A stretch of DNA of 64,000 nt from Oxyruncus cristatus (Eukaryota; Chordata; Aves; Passeriformes; Cotingidae). Shown in pieces: positions 42,201 to 54,200 of this stretch; the stretch's first letter is position 1, and each line of letters begins with the position of its first letter. Both the position numbers and the translations under genes were made by a program. The DNA lies in the NCBI GenBank assembly GCA_013399855.1, contig VXAY01004337.1, forward strand, positions 1,398,068-1,462,067, written 5' to 3'. The notes beneath the pieces were generated by a model. The model saw nothing but the letters and a program-made list of their open reading frames with translations, searched no databases and was not told the DNA's origin.

Positions 42201-45200
42201 AAGAAAATAAAAGAAAAATGGGCCAGGATTTCAAAGGTTCTTCTGAAAGCTAGACATCTAAGTTTCATTAAAATTTAATAGGATTTATATGCTTAAAGTT
42301 TTTAGGTTTCTTTAAAATCCAAGCCAAAACTGAATAACCTCAAAAGTTTCAGAACTATTACAAGACTACAGTATAATTCTTGTTCATATATTGATTCTCT
42401 ATAGCAGCAATCATACAATGCTTCTCTTATTTACCTAGAAGTCCAATTATGTAAGTAAAGAGACTTTAGAAACATTGCACTGTAAGCAATTGTAGTTGAA
42501 TGTACAACAGCTACAGATGAAGGAACAATGTTTTGTTCTTAAAAAAACCCACTACCTATAACCACAACAACACTTTATGAAAATGATATCCTAAATGTTC
42601 TATTTCATCTAATTGTAAAGTTCTGTAAAAAACAGCTTTCATTTTAAAATAATGTTTTTACCACTTTGCTTTGTTTCTTAGAACAGCTCTTTTTCAATAA
42701 AGTCTCTATAAAAAATGACATCTTTGGGATCACTTGTTCTAAAAGAACTCCAAATTAGGTCTGCACTGTAAGTTAAAGAGAAAAAAAACAACCTTCAGAC
42801 TTTCACACCACTGGAAGTAGAAAAATTCAGAAGACCTAACCAAATAAAGTATGCTAATCTCCTTGAAATATCATTATTTTTCTTATAAACCTATAAAAGG
42901 AAACTCCATCTTCTACATTTAGGTGCCTACATAATCTGTGTAATAGATGACTGCACCTCTACTGCCATCAGCTGGATATGCAGATATTAGAGTGAACAGA
43001 ATTCAGTTTAGTTGTCTAACTGCATATTATCCAGCATCCCTTCACATGCTATAGGTTATCAGACACCTGTACACAACTGGCAATTATGACTCATCATTTA
43101 GAGACTTGAAGAGATGTGACATCATTGGCATAAGTGAAACCTGGTGGGATGAGACCTGTGACTGGAGTGCCCTGCTGGTTACAGGCTCGTCAAGAGGGAT
43201 AGGCACGGCAGAAGAGGCAGAGGGGTGGCACCGTATGTAATAGAAGGAATGTATGGAGCTCACAGTTGGCACTGGCACAGTCCAGAGCCTCTGGGTAAGA
43301 ATCAAGGGACAAACAAATAATGCAGATGTCATTGTGGGAGCCTGCCATAGACCTCCCAGCCAGGACAATGACACCAACAAATTATTCTCTGAGGAACTAA
43401 GGGACACTTCCAAGTCAACTGCCCTTGTATTTATGGGGGACTTCAACTTGCCAGAAATTAACTGGGAGCATCACACAGCTGTTACAACCCAGGCCAGAAG
43501 ATTCCTAAAAACCTGGATGACAACTTTAAGGAACAGGTCCTAAGGGAGCCGACTCAGAAAGATGCCCTCCTCGATCTGCTGCTTGTCAACAGAGTGGATC
43601 TCTTGAGCAAAGTGGAGATTGGTGGCCATCTTGGCCACAGGGACCATGAAAGGAGCAAGTTTAAAATCTCTGTTGACAGAAGGAAAAGTATCAGCAAAAT
43701 CTCAAGTCTGACATGAGAGCAGACTTCAGATTGCTCAGGGAATTAGTAAGTAAGGTTCCCTGGGAAAAGGTTTTTTTCAGGTGCTGGGATCCATCAGTGC
43801 TGGTCACTTTTCAAGAATCACCTCCTAAGGACACAGGAGCTGGCAGAGGGCCAGCTTGGCTGAGCAGGGATCTTCTCTTGGAAATAAGGCAAAAAAAGAA
43901 GGTGTATGCCCAATGGAAGCAAGGTCAAGTGACCTGGTAAGAATTCAGAGATGTTGCTTGCTGCTGTAGGGAGAAAACTTGTTCAGCCAAAACTCAGAGT
44001 TGAAGCTGGCACCAGACAAAGCATCACCAGCCAGTCAAGGGAGGGGATTGTCCCGCTCTGCTCTGCACTGATGTGGCCTCACCTTGGATATTGTGTGCAG
44101 TTTTGGGCACCACAATATAAGAAAGATATTAAGCTATTAGCGAGAGTTCAAAGGAGGACAATGAAGATTGGATCATACTCTCAAGCACATGATGTGACTC
44201 TTGAGGATGGTCCTGTGCAAGGCTAAGGGTTGGACTCGTTGATCCTTGTGGATTCCTTTGAACTCAGCATATTCTGTTATTCTGAGCTTTGTGAAGCAGC
44301 TGAGGCCAAGTCAGATGCCCTAGGGCTTCTTAAATGGCACTGGGCAGTTCTGTGAAGCAAATTAATTGATCACAGTGAAAACTAGAGAGCTATTCTCTGT
44401 CCAAAAGTAGATGTCTATAACTGGCCAAGTGAATAGCTGTCTATAAAGCAGATGTCTCTGCAGATACCTACATGGCAGGTGCTTTAATGCAAGCCCCAAG
44501 GTCGATGCAGTTTCATATAAATTAAGCTTCTTGAAGGACAGAAATCTAGAAACAATTACAATGCAGAGTATGGAATATGTTAGCATGGCTTTTGCCATGG
44601 TTCAACAGATGTCATGGTAAATTTTTGATTATACAGAGCTTATTGTACTATATTATGAATCAATGCAAGTATTGACTTTTGGTTCAAAACAGAATTTACC
44701 ACAGAAATATCGCAAACAAATGATGCCGACTCAAAGTCTGACCCATATGAATCTGAAATTACTTGAAAACTTGAAAAACTAGGATTACTATAACCAAGCA
44801 TTTTTTTAACAATGCCTTTTAACATCTGTCTGCTATAATTAAGCCATACATTCTACACACTGAAGCTTAAGAATTCTTCTAAAGCAACAGAAAATCAGGA
44901 AATCAGTCACATCATTTCACCAAGACACCTTACACTGCATTAAACTGAAAAGATCCACAATCTGAAATTTTGGCCCTACATTTTTATTTACATTTATGGA
45001 ATCTCTTTCTTTTAATACAAAATTTGGTCAAACCAGAAGACAGGACAGTTGCAGAAAACAACAGAACAGAAATAATTGAAATTGTTAATACTTAAGAACT
45101 AGAGTTTACTTACTATTGACATCAGTGTTAGTATGTAGTGCTGTAAATTCTGCCCATGGTGACGAACCATTTTGACGTCAGCTGTAACCATCACTTCTAC

Positions 45201-48200
45201 ATATCTTGGATAGGAAAGAAAACGTTTTTTCCTGGAATGTGGATTGCCACCATCCTCTATAGAGAGATTATTTAAAGCATACTTTAAACCGAGAGACTTC
45301 TGTAAAACACTACTCTCTTCATTTAAACTGCTGAATGTTGAATGTAATAAAGTGCTCTTCTTCAACTCTTTATCTGCAAAGTAAAAAAGATTAAGTGTAG
45401 TTTCTAAATGTAAAGGGGCAAAGGGTTTCCCAAAATAGGCAAAGCAAACTTAGGCTTTGCAAACATTTATGACCTTATTTCCAAGAGAAACAGTGAAAGA
45501 ACCAAAAAAAAAAAAAAAAAAAAAACACGAAGAATNNNNNNNNNNNNNNNNNNNNNNNNNNNNNNNNNNNNNCTAAAGAAAAACAGAGAAAAAACTAAAA
45601 AAAAAAAAAAAAAAGAAACACGAAGACTGTAACAGGAACATCAAATTAGATGTCTTGTACATTTTCATACAGATCTATCATAAATGGATTCTTTGTTAAA
45701 AATTAGTTATAAGGCAGGAGTATCCTGTAGTTCCTAGAATGCAGTATAATCCAAACAGCCAGGCTGGAAGGAAAAAAGCACTACAACTTTAGCAGTACAA
45801 CAAAGGAAGCAAGTTAGTTAAACAAAACATATTTTTACACACAAACTTTCTGCACCAATGGAACAAATCAAAACAAACTAGGCTCAACTCCTGAATTCAA
45901 GTCCCTTCTGACTTTTAAATTTACATAACATATTTAAATAAACACAGAGTTTACTTCATAAGCAAGTACCCCTCAAAAACCTTCAGTGACTCCCTTGACA
46001 ACTTTCTAAATAGTCATTATGCAGGATGAGGTTCTAAAGGAAATGTACAATCTCAGATATCTCCAAACTAAGTACTGTAATACTTCCAATAATGTACAGT
46101 CCAGCCACCAGAGACTTCTGATGCCTGATACATAAAATCCACGCGTTTTTCAGAATCACCTCAGCAACAGCTCACATAAAAATACCTGAGAAGCATATCT
46201 GAATTCTCACTACTCTTCAGAACTTACACAGCTAACTAGACACTTCAGCTCCCTCTGAACAAATCTCCACTGTCTTTCTCGAACCTAGATTTCCTTCTTA
46301 AAAAGTAGTTGCCAAAGAATATGTCTCAGTGTCCTGAACAAGCCGAAGTCCTCCCTCTAGAAATCCAGGGTAGAAGTGTTGTTGACCCCATTCCTTCACC
46401 AAGAATCAAAAACTCAATCTCATGGTCGCTATGCCCAAGACAGCCTCTGACCATCTCACCAGCCCTTCTCTGTTCACAAACAACAGGTCTAGGAGGACAT
46501 CACCCCTGGTGGGCTCACTTAACTTCCTGACACAGCAAGTATCTTCCACACACTCCAGGAATGTCCTAGACTGCCTCTTCTCCACTGTGTTGAGTTTTTG
46601 TTTCATGAAATGTCAGCCAGCAGCTTATAGAATACTTTATCTGCCTCTTCATCCTGGTTGGGTAGTCTACAACAGACTTTCACCAGGATTTCTGCCTTGT
46701 TAGTCTTCCCTCTGATTCTTACTCCTAAAGACTCAACCTTATCATCATTATCCTTGAGCTCTACAGTCAAAACACGCCCTAATGTACAGAGCCAGCCCAC
46801 TGCCTCTCCTTCCTCACCTGTCCTTTCTGAAGAGCTTGTAGCCACCTATGGCAACACTCCAGTCAGATGAGTCATCCCACCATGTTTCTGTGATGGTGAC
46901 TACATCACAGCTTTCCTGCTGCACAAAGCTCCTGATGTTTCCCATACTCTCTGCACTGGTGCAGATGCACTTCAGCTGGGCTATTGATTTCAACCCCAGC
47001 ACTGGCTTGACATCCCCAGGCTCATCTCTAGTGAGCCTGGTCTTACCACCTTCCCCCTTTAAGCCTAATTTAAATTCCTCTCAATCAGCCCTGCCAATTC
47101 ACAGGCTAGAATCCTTTTCCTCTTTTATAAAGGTGAACCTCATCTGTCTCCAGCCTGGTGCCAGGAAATCCACCCCATGATCGAAAAAGCCAAAATTCCA
47201 AGGAAGGCACCAGTCTTTAAGACACTTCAGGTGGGTTCTCTCCGGCATTCTTCCCTCCTACTGAAGGGATGGGGGAAAACACCACCTGTGATCCTGTCCC
47301 TTCAACAAGTTGTCCCAGTGCTCTGAAGCTCTTTTTTGATTGCCCTAGGACTTCTCAACCTCATTACTACCAACCTGGAAACCAGAAGTGGGTAATAATC
47401 AGAAGGTCATGATTATGATTAACTCCTATACTGTGAATCTGTGAAAGTACAACCATTCACTTGTCACATATCCTAATAATGTTACTCCACTCTATTTTAA
47501 ACAAAACTAAATATTATCAAAATGTAGCATGAATAAATTATTAAAATACTCATAAGGACAAAAATCTACATTAATGGGTAATATTAGATACTTCTGTTAT
47601 TAAGAAAGACAGATGTCCCGTACTATTGTTAGACTTACAATAAGTTCATTATCTTTTGTGAATATAAGAAACAACTCACATAGATCTACTCTTAAACCTA
47701 TATTGTCCCATACATAAATACTGAAAAATCAAACCCACAGAGAAGTTTTTGAAATATCATGATTTTTTTTTTTTACATGCACATTCTGTTCTACTTTTGA
47801 GTTAGCCACTGACACAAAACAAAGGGAAGAGCTGCCAAGCCCACGTGAAAGAAATATGTAGGTTCAAATGGAACAATCTGGAGAAATATTATTTACGACA
47901 CTACATCTTGCCACTTTTTTTAAAAAAAATCTGACATTTGAAAAAGTCACAACGAAATTTAAAAGTACGACTATACCTGAAACTTCACAAGGTTTATGGG
48001 ATTTCTGATACTTCTTTTTAAGTTCTTCATGTCTGTATATAAGATGTGGTTTGTTATGTTCATCTTCGTGTTCGCCTCCATCTGCTTTCATCAGAGGTTC
48101 TAAAATATATTCCCCATCATGTGCCTTAAAGGTGCCCATCTGAAAGTAAGAGAAGCAACTGATTTATTTTCCACAAAAATACTGACATAAAAATAAATTT

Positions 48201-51200
48201 CATTGAAATAATTTTTATTTATGATAATATTTTGAAGTTAATGATAAAACATTTACATGTGAGACAGAGGAAACCTCGGTGGGCACTGAAGATGGAAGTT
48301 GGAAGGTAAGGCAAGGGAAGTTTGCTTTCAGAGACTTGTCCCACCAGGGTAACTCAGACTACCTTGCATATTAACAAAGGATCACAGGTAGACACTATAC
48401 AGTTAATGAAACAAAGAGAATCACAAAAATAAAGCAAAACTAAGTATAACCAAGCAGGACCAGTTGGGAACTCTGCAAAGGAGAGCAGAGGCTATCAGGA
48501 ACTTCAGAATTTGAGTGCTGTCCAAATTCTGGACTGATTTGTTGCCTTCTGTCCTTAACATAACGTATATAATATTTTTCTTCTAAAATTGAATTTTCCT
48601 TATAGATCAGAAACAATGTTAACCTGATACTCTTTTTAAAGACTTTGAAATGAGTACCAGGAACTCAAAGATGACAGTGACATTTAAGTGTTTTTCTCCA
48701 CGATTCCTCCAACACACACCCCACCCATCTCAGACACAAAAGGGTAACGATGCAATGAGAACCAAAAGAACTTGATTACTAACAAAAGCACTGGCACATA
48801 CAGAAAGAAAAAGAACAAAAATTAAGCTCCTTTTCTCCAACCCCCTTGCCCCATAATCCTTTTAATTATGAAATCCTAAAACAGAATTGCTTCTTTCTCA
48901 CTGCACTTCTAACCAAATTTATAGTTTCCTATGGCTTAAGAACTTCACTTCAGGAGACCATGAGGAGGAAAACAAATGTAAGGATTTCATCAAATTATTT
49001 TCAGACGTTTTAGCAACTTCCTCACTTTAGTCAATTAAGCACCTTGAGTTGCACCCTGGCAGATGTTTTGCCAGTGAGACATGTTGACCAATAAGATAAT
49101 AATGATAATCTATGTAACATGCTTTAAGAGATTAATTGTTCATGTCAACCTTGAAACTCCAGGTTATAGAGAAAGTGGTAGAGCAGGATAAATGAGAAGG
49201 GTTTGTTTTTTTTTTAAAACAACCTACTAAGTCTTTTAAAAACTGCTGCAGACTTAGTGTCCAGGGTATTTTCCTGGAATTGTAATATCTAAGCAGTTAT
49301 CAGTTTTCTTTGTTTAAGAGTCCATTAGGCTTCAGGTATGTGTCAGAATATCTGTAATCTTGCCTGATACATAACATTATTAAAGATACTGTAAAGATAG
49401 CATGGATGGATCCCCTGCACCATACAGCTAAATAGTATTTTCCTTTCAAGACTTTTTAAATCTAACTCACAGAGTTAGATCTAACATCTAAATCTAACAG
49501 TTCTCTATGAGTTTAAATCTAACTCATAGAAGCACTTTGTCCATTCAGCTTCATTTAAATTCTTTGCAAGTAGTCTTCATGCCAGATCCTTTTTACATTC
49601 AGTTTAGCCTTCTCACATCCAGTGTTTCCAGGGCATGCAATTTGTAGAGGAGAGAAGACCGAGTGTATTGAGAACACCATGTGTCTCCTTGGAAAGGGCC
49701 TCAGGAAAACAGACATGACACAGCTTGTCAGTTAGTCCTAAGGTGCAATCTCTTGGGAAAAATGACAGGGACAGACACGAGCATGTCACTCAGGGATAAA
49801 GCATTAATTCTTGCTGCTAAGATTCATGCTAGTGTTTATTACATATACTATTAAGGTCCCGTTAAACAAAACATCATAAATTTGACCCCACACTATTGGT
49901 CAACACTAACAATCTAATTAATTCTTTTCTCCTGACATACCATAAATCCTATTTCTAGACAACAGACATTTAAAGCATCTTCTTTTAGATTTAAGTAAAA
50001 GCTTTATGGCTACTGCTTTATTTCATGCATACATTTTATTTCCATTCTCTTCTTTCAAACAGATTGAGCAGATATTCTGAATTTGTTTCTGCAACGGCTT
50101 TTCCAACAAACAGACTTTTGGATTTTACAAAGAAAGGGTTTCAGCTACAATAAACACACAGATTATGAGAATAGTAGCCCAGAACTAAAAAGAAAAGGGT
50201 TACACTTTAAACTAAACTCAACGTCCAGAATAGAATATCAGACTTCCTCTGGAAAAGATGAACTGCAAGAACATGGCTATATTATTTTTCCATACTTTCA
50301 CTCTGGAAAAAAAAAAAGGAGGTGAAAAGCCCAAACACTAGGACATATGTTTTTGACTGAGTCTCCTCACTTCGAAAATTCACAATAACACACCATAAAT
50401 TAACAGACCAAAAAGTTAGGACAGATAGCTGGGAGGGAAGAATCATTTATTATGCTTCATGACCTCACAATAATTCTTGTATAATCTTTTGATTTAGAAC
50501 AAAAAACTAAAACAGTAAAAGAGTGTCTTTAAGACTGCAGAGTCCACCCATACAAATACTTGGGATAATTATTTTAGAAAAATGGAGTCAAATTTCCTTT
50601 CACTTGCTCACTCTGACCCACTGATTCTCACACAGTATCCCAGGATCCCAGGCCTGTTTAAATATGGAAGAAATAGCTGAGCAAAAAATCTATAAGGCAA
50701 CAAACTTTCATTCTTTCCTCAGTGAATTCTCTCCTCTTCAACAACGTATGGGTAAAGAAGCAATTACTACTACTCAGTAGTTAGGAAGGCCTCCCACCAG
50801 TAGTCCACAACAGATTTTTTTGTAAATCCCCTATTCAAGTCGAGAAGAACTCATTATGGTGTATGTGAGAAAGAGCAAAGGTGAAACAACATAAGTACTG
50901 CTCTATCTTAAGAAAGGTATCTAATATTTGTCATTCAAAATCCAAGAGGACATTGAATTTCAAGCCACCAATTTTAATGATTTAATTTCTCTATAAAACT
51001 AAAGGTGGATTTGTATTAGCTATACATAGTTAGCTCCTCATTTTCCTAACACGTGGGTCTACAAAAATTCAGTCACCAGCTACACCATCTGCTTATAATC
51101 TTCCATTCATGAAAGTGATACTTCACGTGGTGACAGATTCTCCTGATACAATTGGAGCTATTACATCATCTTGGGTGCACAAGGAAAAGGGCTGTGAGAT

Positions 51201-54200
51201 CCAAATGAAAAATACTTCTAGTAAAACAAAATAAAGTCACTTACATGTACTCAGCAAAAGAGGCAGACTGCTGCAACAGGAGCCCAAGTATTTTCAGGAC
51301 ATTAAATCAGAAATTAACTGGATTTACTTATTGTCTACAAATGCCTCTGTATGGGGTTTGCATGGCCAGGTTTTGGTAGTGGGGGGACTACAGGGGTGGC
51401 TTCTGTGAGAAGCTGCCAGAAGCTTCCCCCGTGTCTGGTATATCCAATGCCAGCCAGCTCCAGGACGGACCCACCAATGGCCAAGGCTGAGCCAATCAGG
51501 AATTACAGTAACACCTCTGTGGTAACATATTTAAGAAGGAGAAAAAAAAAGTTGTTGGGTAGATGACAATTGCAGGCAGAGAAGAGCAGAGTGAGTGAAC
51601 ATGTGAACAACAACACAGACACCAAGGTCAGTGGGGAAGGAGGGGTAGGAGGCGCCCCAGGCACTAGAGCTGAGGTTCCCCTGCAGCCCATGGTGCAGAC
51701 CATGGTGAGGCAGCTGTGCCTGTGCAGCCCAGGGAGGATAACCAGGGTGCAGAGATCCATCTGCAGCCCGTGGAGGAGCCCATGCCAGAGCTGGTGGATG
51801 CCTGAAGGCGGTTGTGATGCCATGGGAGACCCATGATGGAGCAGGGTCCTGGCAGAGACCTGCTGACCTGGGGGGAGAGAAGCCCACACTGGAGCAGTTT
51901 TTCCTGGTCGACTTGTGGTCCTGTGCGAGACCCATGGTGGAGCAGCCTGTTCCTGAAGGATTGCACCCCATGGAAAAGTGATCCACAGTACAGCAGTTTG
52001 TGAAGAACTGTTGCCCATGGGATAGACTGACTCTGGAGAAGTTCATGGAGGACTGTCTCCCATGGGAGGGACCCCAGGCCAGAGCAGGGGAAGGACTCCT
52101 CTCCCTGGGCAGCAGCAGGAACAAGCTGTGATGAACTGACCGTAACCCACATTCTCTGTCTCCTTGAGCCACTGGGGGGAAGAGATAGAAGCTGGAAGGA
52201 GAGAGAGGTGGGAGAGTGTTTTTAAGATTCATTTTACTTCTCATTCTCCTGCTCTGATTCCGTTAGGGTTAAATTAATTAATAACCCCACTTTGAGTCTG
52301 TTTTGCCAATGACTGTGATCAGTAAGTGATCTCTCCCAGTCCTTATCTCACCTCATGAACCCTTCGTTATATTTCTCTCCTCTGTCCGGTTGCAGAGGGG
52401 AGTGAGATAGTGAGTGGCTTTAGTGGGTACCTAGTATCTAGCCAGGGTCAACCCACTACAGCCTCTCAAATCATCTAACAAGAAATCTGTCTGTAACATT
52501 CTATTTCTGTTCTCAAATAAAGAGATAAAAGTAAATTTAAAAGACCTCTTCAGCAGAAGTGGAGTACAAAATCGAAAACAGTCTCTTGCACATCATAAAT
52601 AAATGGTCCAAAGAAGGAGTGCTACCCAGGACTATGAACATGCATAGATTTGAGGAAATTTATGAGAAAACTCATACAAGAATGATAATTTACTTTTTGG
52701 ATTTAAAATACCATGGATGAGTTAAACACTTTATATTAAATCAAGGTTCAGTGGATCAAGACAGCTACTCACTATACATGGCGTAACTCTGTGGTTTAAA
52801 GTGGCTTAAAACTGTACAGTCTTAACCAATGTATTTGCTCTATTCCAAGAGCAACAGAAATAAATATTGCAGAAGTTATGGTTAAAGAATGCACCATGCC
52901 CATATACAAATTACAACTTTGTGTATAATAGCAACTTCATAGAATGCATGGCGAACATAAGGGATATGTAGCAGGTTTCAGAAACGAGGAATTAATATGT
53001 CGAACAGCACAATTGAAAAGGTTTTATAAAAACCCTAAAAGAACAACTGAAGTTCTGGAAAACACGACTAAACCGGCAGACTCCCCTCCAGGTAAGTTCT
53101 ACTCCCATGCTCAAGCATGGCTTCTCAACTCAGCTTAAAAACTTGCAAGTAGTTTACAGCAAGAGCACTTTAATGGTCAAATTACAAAATCTATTCCTTT
53201 TATATTATTCTCTTTCTTTCTTCCATCCCTCCCCCCTGTGTTTATTCAAAGCTCTTGAATCATGTGAGAAGCCCTTAACCTTTTTCTTCCTGCTTCACTG
53301 TTATGTTTTCTAATTAAAGACTTAAGCAGCATAGCTTAACTAGTTCACTAAAGAAAGAAGTATTAGAGGTTATCTGATTATGGTACATGCCAACATCCAG
53401 AAGAAGTATTTCTACTAGAAGATAATTCATCTAGAAACACAACAAGAGTTAGTGGTTCCAAGCTAACATCTTAAGACCAGAGCTAATATATCAGAAATAG
53501 GAAAACAGCAATTCAATCATAAATAATACACCACCTAAGTAGCAGGAAGTATCTAACACCTTTTCAGAAGTGATTGAAAGCAACATTATATTTAAAGTTC
53601 TTGGAAAGAGAATCACAGAATCGCAAGGGTTGGAAAGGACCTCTGAGATCATCAAGTCCACCCCTGATCCACTACCACCACGGTTGCTAGACTATGGCAC
53701 TAAGTGCCAAATCCAGTCTCAATAAAATGCTGAAAGTCTGTTATAGGCAAAAAACCCTTCCATCGTAAGTTTGACTAGGATCTAACTACATCTCTTTACA
53801 AATTCTGTGATGTTGAGATTTTGAAAGCTGACAGTAATCACACCTCTAGCATGCTTAATCACACCTTGAAAAGAATTGATCGGGCATTCACCTAAGCTTG
53901 GAAGTGTCCGGGTCTGCAAAGGCATCTAAGTCACTGGTTAAATAAAATTATCTATTTACAGACTGAAATTTAAGTTCCATGTAAATCCCTAAAAGATCTT
54001 ACCTATTTGTATGTTTAGATCACACCTTATATAACCATACTGATAACCACAGCACTGGATCTGGTGTCCTTACTGCCAAATTACTCTCACTCAGGAACAA
54101 ATAATATATAGAGTAAAAGATTATTCTTGCAGTAAGTATAAAACCTGGCAATAGGTACCCTGAACATGACTTTGTAAAGCTATTCTTGGCAAGAAAGTCT

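Larger units (their letters stand above)
34553..45113 (-). other. ADAMTS20 intron E4-E5, 10.6 kb, transposon-bearing
   Basis: Holds a CR1 reverse-transcriptase remnant (36.6 kb), a solo ERV LTR (39.6 kb), a deleted CR1 (43.1 kb) and a 20-bp tandem pair at 39201-39240 (18 of 20 identical). The rest is AT-rich and unrecognised, including 34553-36600 and 40210-43090. Confidence 0.8.
45374..47976 (-). other. ADAMTS20 intron E3-E4 with gap and CR1
   Basis: 2.6-kb intron carrying an assembly gap at 45536-45572 and a CR1 fragment at about 46300-47400. Nothing else recognised. Confidence 0.85.

Noticed and set aside
51503..52244. Overlapping minus-strand open frames of 162-237 codons at 51.5-52.2 kb
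   Set aside because: They lie wholly inside the solo LTR, on its opposite strand, and reflect its GC-rich internal repeats rather than a gene.
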